In this document: positions 1-11,175 of the stretch, one piece after another
How positions within the stretch are numbered: the first letter of the stretch is position 1
How the letters are laid out: every line of letters starts with the position of its first letter
NCBI GenBank assembly: GCA_027475525.1
Contig: JAMWFC010000037.1
Location: forward strand, 1,540,711-1,604,710
Reading direction: 5' to 3'
Length of the DNA stretch: 64,000 bases
Source of the DNA: Macrolepiota albuminosa
Taxonomy: Eukaryota; Basidiomycota; Agaricomycetes; Agaricales; Agaricaceae
Made by a program: the position numbers and the translations under genes
Notes under the pieces: model-generated
Seen by the model: only the letters and a program-made list of their open reading frames with translations
Database searches by the model: none
What the model was told of the DNA's origin: nothing

Positions 1-388
1 CTGGAATCAACGTTGCTACTGGCTTCCGGTTCAGCAGCTTCCAACTTGTCAGGAGTGGGCATTGTGGCAGTGTTAATGCTCGCAGGGGTCTTGAGCTGCG
101 GTCCTGGACCAGCATTCTCGATACGTGCATTTCCAGTCCCGGTTGCGGCCTGAGGGCGCTGCAAGGGACTGGTGTTGCGGATAGCCGTGGGGCTCAATCA
201 GCAGGCCAAGAGCCTCCCTTGCGGCTGAGTTCTTAATGTATATCTAGAAGTCATTGTTAGTAATAAATTGTGGTTGGGGTACTCACTACTATGGGTGTCC
301 TCGGATGATCAGACCAAGGGTTGCCAACAGACAGTGAGTGGGGTTTTTCGAAGCTAAAGTAAGCTAGAGCTTTGTCGCGTTCAAAATA
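1..388. other. Unassigned left edge
   Basis: No complete gene is visible. A short open frame on the minus strand runs off the window start (about 1-205) and is rich in Pro, Thr and Ala; it may be the end of a disordered protein or a retroelement remnant. The stretch directly abuts an LTR at 389, so it could be the 3' interior of the element owning that LTR. This is inference only. Confidence 0.3.
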
Positions 389-607
389 TGTAACCACAGT
401 GTGAGGTCACGGTGAGGTCACACAATAGAGAGTAGAGTCTTCACACAATAGAGAACGGGTGTAAGCTCTGGTATTGGGAAGAACTGGCTACGAGATACAG
501 TATCACAGTTTATATACCTGTAGCCCATCAATATATCAAACACGCCCTAACGGATAGGGGCGAGGTAAACAAATAGAAGTCCGATAATCTGGTCACGGGT
601 CGCTACA
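389..607 (+). repeat. LTR (TGTAACC...GCTACA family), probable 3' LTR
   Basis: The block starts TG and ends CA and is 219 bp long. A diverged copy lies at 59796-60010 and a more distant relative brackets the KDZ element (6175-6285 plus 44139-44222). The right flank begins GGTTGTCAC, which matches the right half of an uninterrupted copy of the target repeat at about 54070; the left flank of the 59796 copy matches the left half. This suggests the 389 copy is a 3' LTR and the 59796 copy a 5' LTR of the same family, inserted at GGTTG. CpG sites here are mostly TG or CA in the 59796 copy. Confidence 0.65.
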
Positions 608-857
608 GGTTGTCACGCCTCAAAATACGCCCCTCCTGCACTCCGTGCCTTCGTCACGCATACTGGCTGTAAGTCTTCTCCTTTCTCTTTTTCCTTACTG
701 CGACTTGACTCTGATTAATGACTACGTATAGAACTTCTTTGTTTCTCCTGTTTCTAGGTACAGAATACAGTGGCTTCTCGATAAAACGACACGCATAATG
801 AGGCTAACTTCTTTGTTTCTCCTGTTTCTAGTTTCTAGTTTCTAGGTCTCACAAGTG
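608..857. repeat. Flanking repeat fragment and gene-free stretch
   Basis: Bases 608-655 match 54070-54120, differing almost only at CpG sites, where the latter has TG or CA. The rest, to 857, shows pyrimidine-rich short direct repeats (a 24-base unit at about 732 and 806) and no supported gene. Confidence 0.5.
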
Positions 858-1298
858 TCAAGTCAATGTCGAGGGAAACAACTGAAGCTGTATGATGTGG
901 CTTGAATCATGTGATGGATTGGAAAGGTCGACAGGCACCATAATTGATGCAAGACCGTGAGCTCGCTCGGTGGTCTCTTCAAGGCTTGCCAGGCGGAGGC
1001 GCCCTACTTCCTCTAGGTCCACCATTACTCCATAGGCACTCAATCCAGGTGACTTCCCCACTGAGGATTTGGCGGAGTGTGCTTGCAGGCAGTTTTGTGC
1101 AACATGGCCCTCTTCTCGACACCGGAAGCACTTGTTCGAGGCGCGAAGAGTGGCTTCCTCCTCTTTACTGAGATGGTTCTTAGTCCGGGCATTGCGATCC
1201 CTCGTCTTAGTCCGTGTGTACTCCGGTCTGGGTTCAAAGTCTCCTAAACCAGCGGAGCATCCTCCCAAACCTACTACTACTACGCTAGATGTACACAC
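858..1298 (-). pseudogene. Gag zinc-knuckle fragment of an LTR retroelement
   Basis: The open frame has no ATG at its 5' end and reads into a CCHC zinc knuckle: CFRCREEGHVAQNC, i.e. C-x2-C-x4-H-x4-C, preceded by a charged stretch (LSKEEEATLRASNK) typical of the C-terminal nucleocapsid part of fungal Gag proteins. Such knuckles bind the element RNA during packaging. No capsid domain, protease or reverse transcriptase follows within the next kilobase on this strand, so I call it a detached fragment. The assignment rests on the knuckle and its context; the element family cannot be named. Confidence 0.6.
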
Positions 1299-1689
1299 TC
1301 ATATAAAGCCTGCTCTCGTGTTATCTGCATCTCCCTCTCCGCCTTCTTCCACTCAGCCTGCGCCCACTTCGATACCTCAGGAGAATCTTGTCCCTCCTGA
1401 ACCTATCATCATACCCCGCAAGCCTTCGCATCTATTGAGCAATCCTACTTCCCTGTCGTCGTCTCTCGACTCCGACGTCGCCTTGGTCCACGCGCCATCT
1501 CATTATAACTATGTCGCTTACGGGCCGCGTTCAGAGGATCCCGGAGAGGAAGTGCGCTTTACAGCCGAGCTTACACGCCTGGAAAATCTCGATACAACGT
1601 ACAGTCTCGATATACGTCGTCTCAAGGGTAATCTCCGAAGTTATAAGTTCCTGTATGATACCCTGCGAGAGTGTGTAAACATTCACTAA
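1069..1689 (+). CDS. Low-complexity open frame, possible 3' exon of an unknown gene
   Basis: A 206-codon open frame. The first part (to about 1298) is antisense to the Gag fragment and may be a shadow. From about 1240 the product is Pro/Ser/Thr-rich, followed by a more ordered acidic-basic stretch with a possible helix (TAELTRLENLDTTYSLDIRR). A GT dinucleotide followed by a CTAAC sequence and a CAG acceptor at about 1731 would allow an intron. No family is recognised. It could be a genuine gene end or chance coding potential. Confidence 0.25.
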   Translation: MAECACRQFCATWPSSRHRKHLFEARRVASSSLLRWFLVRALRSLVLVRVYSGLGSKSPKPAEHPPKPTTTTLDVHTHIKPALVLSASPSPPSSTQPAPTSIPQENLVPPEPIIIPRKPSHLLSNPTSLSSSLDSDVALVHAPSHYNYVAYGPRSEDPGEEVRFTAELTRLENLDTTYSLDIRRLKGNLRSYKFLYDTLRECVNIH

Positions 1690-2869
1690 CTAACGTCTCT
1701 TTCCTTTCGTGCTTACGGTCCGTTTGACAGACGCGCGGATCTCCATGCTACAACTTGACCATCCACCTGACCTTGCCTATCTTTCGAAATTATCCGTACT
1801 CGTGAATGCCCCCCTATGGGCTCCTGTTTGACTCTGTGCATTTTCAAACTTAAAGCTATCGACAAAATTTATGCGTTGCTTTGTATTCGCCTACCACGTT
1901 GCAGTAGCCGACATGACATGCCAATGTACGATTTTTAACGATGAGGAATTTATGAATTTAGGTTTTTGCACTTCACTGTCGTTTCCAAGTGAATTTCAGA
2001 GCATTTGCAAAGGAGTCTTTTTCTTCGATGGCTGGGAAAATACTTGAGTAGTAAAACTAGAAGCTCTGTTGTCATAAAGGTCCTGGACAAATTGCCAACG
2101 ATGGCTGAAGAAATTGCGAACAATCAGGCGTACTTCGAGGTGGATGGCCAAGTCAGGTTCAAGCCTTTGTTGGACCATACTAGTACGTCAGTGGCAACAG
2201 CATGTTGTCACTAGACACCATAATTATATCCACTGAAACGTGGAAATGGATATGCGCTTAATCACCAAGCGTAGTGGACCGAAACGAGCCAACAGAACGA
2301 AGCCAGAGTTATTTTCTTGATTCACAAGCGTGATGGGACCGTTGACTATGAAAGGACATGGACACGGATGATGACATATTTTTTGTACCGCGCTGTATAT
2401 TGATTATGTCTGATCAATTCAACCTTTGCCTATCAACATGCTCAACTGTCAGCGCTCAGCTTGTGTCGAAATTTCTTCTCAGTGTAACAATTTTAATATT
2501 GCGAATGTACCAGTAGCAGGGCTCTGATACATTGTGTTGGAATGTGACGATGTGAAGGGATACCACGCACCATTGTCAGGGCCACGCACTGGCCACAGTT
2601 GCGAAGTAGCTTATAACGGCACGGACAGTCATGAGTATCCTCAGTTCTGATTAGACACTACTGAAGACTGTTCACTTGCGGTGTATTGATATAGGTGTAG
2701 ACGACGATCTAAATACTGCTGCTTTGCTCTAGCTCTAACATATTGATCAATAATGACTATGAAAAAAGGACCTCCTCTGTGCTAAATGTCACTACATTTT
2801 CTGCATCTTCTGGCACGAGAAAGAAGCTAACGGAGAAAAGTCTTGATCATCCTAGGACAACTGATGGCG
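1690..2869. other. Gene-free stretch
   Basis: Only short open frames are seen (for example 69 codons at 2005-2214) with no recognisable motif, and no repeat shared with the rest of the window. It forms the 3' flank of the FunK1 gene. Confidence 0.4.
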
Positions 2870-5834
2870 TTATCGTGGGTTTTCGTCAAGGACGGGAGGC
2901 AGAAAAGTACGCAAACGCTTTTCCTTGTGCCGTTCCCTGCGGTCGAGTTCGGCTTGTTTAGCATTGGCATCATCAGGATGGTCCTTGAGATCCTCAATAG
3001 CTTCTTCGATGATGCGACGTATGTAGTAATGAATGTTATAGAATTCTTCTGCACGGTATCTGTAACCAAGCATGAGAGTTTTCCACCATTTGCACACATA
3101 GGGTTTCAACGGATCAAAGTAAGGATGGAAGTGTACGACAATTTCGTCTTCGAATAATTGCCAATTTTGGTGGAAGTGCACCTTTTTCTTCTTTATTTGG
3201 TTTTCACTGCCGTCGAATAGTTTGATAACGATGGCTCGGAGTTGATGGTTACATGATGGGGAATCCTGGTCCAATTCCTCTTGGCGTCGCATATTTAAAC
3301 CGGGGCCCTTTCGGGTTAAGCACAGGTAGACTAGGACCCAAAGAAGAGATTCTACATCGTGAATTGTCTGATGGACGAATGGTGCTCTATTGTACCAAGT
3401 GTGGAGGGAGTATCCAGTGATAACTTCTCCACTCATGAAAGGAAGAGTACCCTTTAAAAGGATCACTACCCATCTTACGTGCTCCAAAAAGAGAAAAAAA
3501 AACTGACTGTGCGCTCTTCACGGCCAATATTACGATGGGTAAAATTGGGCCATTGGAAAGATTGAGTTTTGTCCTTCTACATGGGCTGTGATAAAGTAGA
3601 ATGGTAATTGAAGGGATGCAGGCTTACCACATCAAACCATCCTAGATCATTCATGGATAAAAGCTTTCCTGAGACGTGGTTACTAGACTGGACAACATCT
3701 TCTATGTAGTCGGCAATACTCTGGAATTTGTGCCATTTCAAGGCCGTATCAAGAACATTGTCTTCTGCTTTTCGTCCAAAGACAAGCTTAAAGACTTGCT
3801 GGACAATCCGTCGTTGTTCCTTGACTTCTGATGGAGAAATGCCAACTAGCTTGGACTGTATTTCAACCCTACCACTTGCCTTCTTCGCATGGTCATAATC
3901 TATGATGCGCCCAAAATTCCTGCCTTTTCCTTTGGGATCTTCGAAAATTAAGAGATTTCCGGTGCTGATATCACGGTGGACTATCAGCCTGTTATGAGCA
4001 TACTCGAGTTCTAAGGTAGAGACGTTGAAAGCAAGGAAACATGGAGTGATGCACAAACACACCTCCATTATAGTCATAGAAACAGTATAAAAGCTCCAAT
4101 AAGCAGCAAAACGATTCAATTACTAAACCCATAGGCATGAGAATAGTTGTATGATAACGTTCGACAATAGTTGGAGGATCTGGGACAAGATATACCGACA
4201 CTTCACGCCTGTATAGGCGAAGTTCAGCAGCGTCATCAGTCTCGGCTATCCTGGCCCTTGGAAGTTTTAGAAGGGGTTCGATGGGGCGTTTATAAGGTTG
4301 AGAGTCCAACCCACAGCGACTCAGCTTGACTGTACTGTCCACTTCGCCATCAATCTTGTCATCGTGATAGAGGATAGCATGCTTCATTTCCTCTTCGACC
4401 TGTCCCTCATCTAGAATGTCGCAAATTTGACCTTCAGTTGGGTATAAGTCCCGGTTATCTGAGTCTGGCCGTATGGGCCTCCAGTAGCGCTTGAGCGCAT
4501 ATACCTGACAAAATGTTATCAATAAATGATCTGATAGAAGTCGTGTCCTGTTCTGACCTTCTTCGGCTCTTCTTTTTCATCAAACTCCACAACTTCATAG
4601 ACGACAGTAGCGCGGCTGCAGATTTCAGCCGAACGCAGTGCAGAGATGATGGCCACAGCAATATATTTCTTTACCTCCCCATCTTTTTCAACATCGATGA
4701 CCCAGTGGATGTTATGCCGCCCATTGCCGTCAACACCTCGACAGTTGTGGGCGACCTTATAAGAAGGTTTCACCTTGATCGGATCCTTCGTATGAGGGCT
4801 ATAAATTTGCATTGCTGTGTCCCAGCCAAGTTGTGCAGGCTTCATATGTGAAAACCCAGTTATGATTTGAACAAATTTCTCCCATTCCTACAAATAGTCA
4901 GTGAAAGATACTCATTACAAAGTGATTCCTTACTGTATGGATGTTGATTGGAGTCCTTGTCATCATCACTCCAGATCGATCACACAATACTAAGGTGAGC
5001 TCATCATATAGAAGAACGAAACCTAATACAAAGCGCCGATCCAACTGTTCCCTCAAGACACAACGCATGTAGCCCGAGAGTTGCATTACAGCATTGTACA
5101 GCTCTTTTTCTGATTTATTCCATTTGATTTCGTAAACGATATGGATGGACATCCACCATAATCTATACAGATCATACTAGGCACAAGTCAACAAAGCATC
5201 CACTGATAGAAATAATGAATACACTTACACGAGCTTCTTTCTCGTATTGTGCGGCACCGCTATGCATGCGAGACAGTTTTTTCTCAACACGTTCAACTAT
5301 CTCCTTTTCTAGTCCTTGAATATCAGCGTCAGGTTGAGCCCCTACACCATCAGGACGTCTGAGGGGTGATGTAGGGTCCTCTGATTTTGGAGTATTCCTG
5401 GAGCGATCCACATATGAGATGGATGTTTGAATGCCGCCTGGGAGCATAGTTCCAACAATCTTGTTCAGAATCACGGTCAAAGGCTTGTATATTGCTTTCT
5501 TGTTTACCTTCGATTTCGATTCTTCCGGATAGTCTTTCCACCGAGAGCCAGTGTAGATACCTTCGTCCTCCAACCTTTTAAGGCTCTCGCCCATTGTAGA
5601 AATCTTGGGAATTCTTCTTTCCAAGAATTCCTCGGTCGCGACGGTGAAGAAGGAAGTGTTCTCCATATCTTTCTCAAGGTCTGCTTTAATGTCAGCCATT
5701 AATGTCTTGTCGGATGTTACGTTAGTTGATGTTGCCGGTCTGTGAGGGGCATAGGTTATTGTTGCTAAGGAGAGGTGGCGGGAGCTGAAGGACCCAGAAA
5801 CACAAAGGACACGAGAGAGCCTAGATGAGGACAT
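2870..5834 (-). CDS. FunK1-type fungal protein kinase
   Basis: A six-exon gene with frame kept across every join: 5229-5834, 4934-5176, 4558-4887, 4063-4504, 3628-4010 and 2870-3451, giving about 861 residues, usual for the family. FunK1 kinases are multigene, mushroom-specific serine/threonine kinases of unknown substrates. Seen: the catalytic loop VHRDISTGNLL (HRD) in exon 5, the magnesium-loop equivalent RIIDYDHAKK, and the family stretches QLSGYMRCVLREQLDRRF (exon 2) and GTLPFMSGEV followed by TIHDVESLLWVLVY (exon 6). No in-frame stop is visible, unlike nearly every other gene here. The ATG at 5834 is chosen because it opens MSSSRLSRV, as in relatives; an upstream in-frame ATG at 5969 would add an unlikely hydrophobic extension. 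The last intron (176 nt) is the only long one. Whether it is expressed inside this repeat-rich area cannot be seen. Confidence 0.88.
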
Positions 5835-6174
5835 AAGGCTAATCATGAATTCAAAGGAGGCAATTGAAAGAACCGTAAAGGTAAAATAGCTAATTGAAAA
5901 GGCCAGGCCATAGTGGACAGAAGACTTCAAAAGGGGTAACAAAATACAAACCTCAAACTCAAGGCGCAAAGAGGAGAGCGGAAAGACGTCATTGGACGCG
6001 AATTACATAAAACAACTATGTACCAGATTGTTCAGCTGCCAAGCCCCTTGGAATATGACTGTATGGTAGAAACCAGTACATGGACAGTCTTAGGATGGTG
6101 CAGCTCCACAGACCAGCCAATTGGTAGGCGTGACCGCGTTTAGAACCTGCCTGTGAGAACAGCGTCTGTGACAG
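5835..6174. other. FunK1 upstream region
   Basis: An intergenic stretch between the kinase start and the old LTR that hosts the KDZ element. It would hold the kinase promoter, but I see no convincing TATA box. Confidence 0.35.
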
Positions 6175-6285
6175 TGTTACCACAACTTCACGCAATCGAG
6201 AGAACTGGGTTAAGTCCTGATAATTGGGAAGAAGCTACAGTACTCTAACTTTGTACTAGTTTATATAGTCCTGGTAACTAGAGTA
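6175..6285 (+). repeat. Left part of the LTR interrupted by the KDZ element
   Basis: Begins TGTTACCACA and resembles the 389-607 LTR through stretches such as ATTGGGAAGAA. It stops at the KDZ target duplication (6278-6285); the right part continues at 44139-44222 and ends GTTACA. Together they make one TG...CA LTR, so the KDZ transposon landed inside an older LTR. Confidence 0.6.
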
Positions 6286-6339
6286 CACCTAAGGCAGCAC
6301 ACTTCGTGCTTCTTGATGGCATCTTAGGGGGGTTACTTG
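6286..6339 (+). repeat. KDZ left terminal inverted repeat
   Basis: Shares TGCTTCTTGATGGCA and the following TTAGGG with the right end (44085-44138) and with both ends of the smaller element at 44380-46030. A partly self-complementary stretch follows at 6327-6362 (AGGGGGGTT and ACCCCCCT). Confidence 0.8.
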
Positions 6340-6364
6340 TGTTGACGGAAACCCCCCTAAGACA

Positions 6365-6510
6365 ACTGGAGGTTGGACGGACGTGCTTCTATTTCCCAAA
6401 ACGGAACCTCCCGAGATTTCCGATTTACCGCCTGACCTCCTTTGTACGTGACCTTCATACCTCCACACCTCTGCACCTCTGTACCTCCCAATATCCCCTC
6501 CACCAAATGT
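6365..6510 (+). promoter_or_regulatory. Subterminal ACCTCC/GGAGGT cluster
   Basis: At least five ACCTCC or GGAGGT hexamers occur in about 140 bp just inside the left end; a matching cluster lies at 43930-44000 inside the right end. Both ends of the non-autonomous relative have the same motif. Repeated subterminal motifs are commonly transposase-binding sites; that role here is inference. Confidence 0.45.
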
Positions 6511-6580
6511 ACTCAATACTCGATCAAATCATTGTATTAATCATCATTGTCTTGAATAACATTCATACATAGTATCTACG

Positions 6581-9500
6581 ATGATGGCTCCTCCTAAGTA
6601 TCCAACGCGCGCTCAACAGCCTTCGACGAGTGGCCTAGGAAAGCATTTTACGAGCCTGATGAAACGCCGCAACAAGTACAAAACCACTACGTATGTCAAG
6701 TATATGGTAAGGAGGAGGAAATGTCGAGGCTGAGGGCCAAATTTGAGATGCTTCAGCGGCAAGCAGCTGGACTCACCGATCCTTCGACATCTATTGCATC
6801 CCACGACTATCCTATGGACACCAATGGAGTTCCGCTTCCCGAGGAACCCGTTGCTGACAACTATAACTCCATTGATGACAATCTGCTCCCTGGCCCACAG
6901 AGCACCAACACGCCTCGAGAAAACGAACATGTTTCACGACGAACTGTGCTGAATCAGGCTGCAAAGGACTTATATTCGAATTGGATATCTCTTTTGGAAA
7001 GGCTTGCGAATCCTTTGATGGAATATATCTCAAATTCTATTGGGAAGGTCCCAGAAAGGGTGTTCAATCTGAGGTCCAGATGCAGGACCAACGGCAGCTG
7101 TATAGCAAAGAGGAACGAAGTACTTTGCCTGTTCCAGGACTGTGCGTTCAGGCCTGATCAGACCTGTGCCTACTTAATAGCTCATTCATTTACACAGGCT
7201 TTCAGAAGCTTTCTGTGGACTGGTGTAGCTGTGAAGACCTTCCTCATGTCCTTGTGGCAAATGGATTATTTCCTACTGCCCCTTTGTATCCTCGCATGGC
7301 AATTTCCGTCCATCTCCTTGACTTTTACTGTGCTCTCTTTGAAAAGTCATGCGATGCTGTGAATGCCATGGCAAGTGCCTTAAATGTGTTCTATAGACGC
7401 AGGGGTTTTATTATAAGGGATAAAAAGGTGTGTCTGCACTATAAATCCACCGTTAATGATTACTAAGTATACATGCAGGGTGTGCCGATTCAGGACGCTT
7501 TCCGTCGAGGCCTTGGTTATGCGGCACAGTGGTATGATAACCTACAAGTATGCATGGACAAGCAAGTGGATGCTGCCGTTCATAACTCAGATGCTCTAAT
7601 ACAGAGTAGCACTCTAACAATGCTCACTAAAACTGAGGTTGGACTGCCCAACCCTTCCAAGACTTCCTTGTTTCCTTTGCTTTCTGAACCTCCCCTTATT
7701 GCATTGCCATTCAGTAGTTCATCGGAACCTACAAAGCAGTCATTGCCTCAATTATATCCTGGAGAGTGCACGTGACTTCTACGACAGAGGTGCCCATGTT
7801 GCTTTGGAGGGGATCTCTTTGGGCGATCGTTGGACCACAAGTAAGTCTCCTTTAAGTCTTTGAAAGGATTTTGACTCACAATGACTTTCAGTGGTGGAGA
7901 TATTCATGTATGTCTCCATGGGAATTTTAATCATCAACATCTGCGGTCTGCAGGAGATTCACCCTACTTCTATGACCCCACCTATATTATTCCCAAAGAG
8001 TTTATTGATGAGGTTGGCACACAAATAGAAAATCTTCAAAGTACACATAAACCTTGCTGCTGCAAACCTGTTGTGCCTGATGAAGCAGTCAACAAGTGTG
8101 AATCATCACACATCGCTGGCAACGGATCCAATGTCAAGACAAATATGGAAAGATTTGATGACAGCGGTCTCATGGCTTTAGTTTGTCGCCATGATATCCT
8201 TATATTCCTGGCCAACATTGATACTCCTGGAGAACAACAGAAGTATGCGGTAGCAATGCTACAGTTTCTCTTTACTCTACTTCCTCCACAAGCGACTGTG
8301 GGTGTGCTTTATGATGTGGGATGTATGCTTGACCAAAGTCTTCACACAGTGAGTTTTTCTCTGCTTTACTATCATGAGCGTTACTAAACTGCACAGTATG
8401 ACTTCCTGTCGCCTAATATTACTCAGCAATTACTCTTAGCAACCAGTGTTATGCATGCTTTTGTCCATCAATGGGCCTGTCAGATTGTAAACAATCCTCG
8501 GATACGGACAGGGTTGGGCTTAACAGATGGGGAGGAGGTTGAGCGCCTGTGGTCACGGATGAGGAAACTGATTGCAGTCACAAGGGCATCTGGTGTTTGT
8601 ATTGTCATATTATCATGAATCACCTATTCTCTCCTCTGAAACTCTTTTCAGCACTCTCGCCGCATTTATCTCGTTGATCGGCAAGTAGCCTTGATTGGAA
8701 ATGAGTTGTGTGATGATTTTGGTGCATGGATTCGTTGTCAGCTCTCCAAAGGCATACAAGGTCAAGGTGCCAAGGCATGTGAGCTCTTAGAATCATGTGG
8801 GATCGAAAAAACAGTTTTGCAATCTGAATGGGAGCTCCAACGAGCATCTGAGCTGTCAGTCAGGGCTCGTAAATCTTTGCATCTTTTCAGAATTATCTTT
8901 TGTCTGATTTCAATCACAAAAGCACCTGCCCGTCTGAAGAAAGAGCTCGATATTGTTCTGGCTCTCCAGGGTGATCTCACGACATGTGAGAAAACTCTTC
9001 AAGCTACCCAATTAACGCTGTCAAAGACTGTACCATCCTCTAAATCGTTACAAATCTTCAGCAGTCTTCAAGAGAACCATAAGCAACTAAAAGATGATAT
9101 CGAAGAATTGTATTTGTCTCTCACTATCCAGGACTCATATCCTGAGCTATGTGGTGTTGATTTAGAATTTGTCAAGTGCCTCTTAATTGCTTATGATCTC
9201 AAAATCAATGTTCGCAAGCAGGCAATTGGAAGCTTCTTTGAGTGGGAATGACTTGACCAGGCTTTGGGTGGTCGAAACCAAGCACTGGGTCTGTTCTCAT
9301 TCTTTCACTTACTTCTCTTTTCTGTCTCCGCTCACTGTGCATTTATTTAGGCACCAAACTCCATCAAGCCACTCGCGCTGCCATCAAAAAGTGTGCTCCT
9401 GCACTTATGGCAGGATTGCAAAAGTATAACGACCTTTGTGCAACACTAGCGGCTATGTACAACTCAGAATGGGCCATTCCTCTCCCAGAACCTCTTTCAA

Positions 9501-10170
9501 CTGAGTTACGACTGCTATGTGATGCCCCCAACCTGATGGAGAATGTGTGGATTAGCCGCCCAACAGAGCAGGTACCACGTTGGCTCAGTGATAGTCAAGT
9601 GCAAGAAGGCATTCGTGCTATGTTAAAGGTTGATTGTTGTGCTGAGGAGTATCAGTGGCTTCAAATGGAAGCTGTCAACCTTACTCGATGGTTTTGCCAT
9701 GAACTTGCTGCCCTTGAGCTTGCCCTGATTGAACCTGCAAGTAAGTTTGTCCTATTCGTTACTCTGCAACTAGTACTAGACACATTATTAAACAGATGTA
9801 TGCCTTTGCATTCCTCTTCAACAGCACCGGTCACACCTCCTAACTCTGTGCTCTCTATGGTCAAGCCCGCTCATGCCTCAACACGTCTTTGACAGCCTTG
9901 TCATCCAAGCCACACAAATTGCACAATCACTTGGACCTGCTCATCCCACAAATGACATCAGTCTTAACAATCAACCACCCAGGCTATCCAATCTACCATT
10001 CATTTCCTTGGACCTGCTCATCCCACAAATGACATCAGTCTTAACAATCAACCACCCAGGCTATCCAATCTACCATTCATTTCTCAAGACCAAGCCGAAT
10101 ACTTCAAAGTTGAAGATGATGACAATCAGGCCATCACCACAAGTGCTGAGGAGATTTTGTTTGTCGACTA
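6581..10170 (+). pseudogene. KDZ transposase (CxC1-type cysteine-cluster protein)
   Basis: The multi-exon transposase of the surrounding element. In order: the cysteine-cluster region ending SVDWCSCEDLPHVL and VANGLFPTAP (about 7080-7300), AQWYDNLQ (7520), LRQRCPCCFGGDLFG (7776-7840), the core LHGNFNHQHLRSAGDSP (7920-7960), ALVCRHDILIFLANIDTPGE (8175-8235), LYDVGCMLD, HQWACQIV (8470), GLTDGEEVERLWSRMRKL (8517-8570) and RRIYLVDRQVALIGNEL (8650-8700). Introns of about 50-70 nt keep frame, e.g. 7141-7197 and 7430-7478. Damage: in-frame TGA at 7773 and 9249, each where a conserved Arg (CGA) is expected, and a 77-bp duplication at 9931. The first acidic residue of the expected DGNF motif is His. 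The N-terminus is uncertain because the ATG at 6581 is out of frame with the conserved region. After 10082 the frame runs on into the protease domain. Confidence 0.85.
9931..10084 (+). repeat. 77-bp tandem duplication 1 of 12
   Basis: Units 9931-10007 and 10008-10084. It shifts the transposase frame; reading one copy only gives a continuous frame (LPFIS into QDQAEYF). Confidence 0.9.
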
Positions 10171-11067
10171 TCTAGAAGAGACGATAGAGAATGATCAGAC
10201 TGTTGAAGTTGACTCTGTAGCTCCCAGTGTTGACATTACAATGATATGGCAACTACCAGTAGGTCAACATTGGGGTTTGCCAACATGCACACTGATTTCT
10301 TGACAGTCGGCCTTGAAGCATCATGACAACATCCTCCAGGAGCTGACGGTTCAGACCTTTTCGGAATTTGAGCCTCTCACCCAACCACGATACTTTTTCC
10401 ATCTTCAGAGGCATTTTATTTTCACTCCACGAAAACTAGCAATGTTAAACTCACAGAATGCTCGACTTAATGATGTATGTATCAATGGTATTTCTGCTTT
10501 ACTCGCACATCAGTTTTTGGAGCCCACCAGGATCACATCATGTGTTAGTCACTGCTGTGCCCTCTTCTCTACATACGAACTTCCCATGATGCGGTACAAT
10601 GCAAGTGATGCTGAAATTTGGCGACGAATACGGCATACCCAGTACTGGAAACACAATATATAGATCCTCCCTATTCATCGCCCTACCACAGAGCATTGGG
10701 TTATGTGCACTATTGTATCTTCGATCAGACAACTTCACCTCTTTGACAGTTTAGCACAGAAGGAGCCTTGGACAAGTGAAGTCAAGGTAAATTTTCATAT
10801 TTCTTTGTATTCTGAAATAAACTTTTCATTCAGGATATCATTGCTTTTGTTGTACGCCTTATCTTTTTGGCAAACAAACATGATAAACTACTTTGAGTTG
10901 TTACCTCGGATTGGATCGCTCGACCAACTGTCATATATCCACGACAAATAAATGGTGTTGATTGTGGCTTGTAGGTTCTTGCCAATATTGCTGCCATTCT
11001 TGCAGGGTTTCCAGTGACAGGGGCTCAAGAGCATCAGATTCCTATAGTTAGGACCTCACTTTTATAG
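10171..11067 (+). pseudogene. Ulp1-like cysteine protease domain of the KDZ element
   Basis: Reads in frame from the transposase C-terminus (EEILFVDYLEETIEN) through a phase-0 intron (donor at about 10259, acceptor before the codons for SALKHHDN). Seen: RLNDVCINGISALL (10470-10510), a histidine block EHWVMCTIVSS with the following LHLFDSLA (10690-10755), and the cysteine block INGVDCGL followed by VLANIAAILAGF (10945-11010). These match the His-Asp-Gln/Cys layout of Ulp1/SENP-type proteases, which KDZ elements are known to carry. The Trp codon normally after DCGL is TAG at 10972-10974, which would end the protein just after the catalytic Cys. An intron at about 10786-10832 is likely. The role in transposition is unknown; processing of SUMO-like conjugates is inferred from the family. 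Confidence 0.75.
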
Positions 11068-11175
11068 ATCTTATGTGCATTACCTGTTCATTAGTAGAAA
11101 ATATGCTCCTCTCTTTTTTTCATTTTTATTTTGAATGTGCACAAATGAGAGCTCTCTAAATGTCAACCAATATAT

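Noticed and set aside
944..1237. Other open frames overlapping the Gag fragment
   Set aside because: They are antisense or shifted shadows of the zinc-knuckle frame without motifs of their own.
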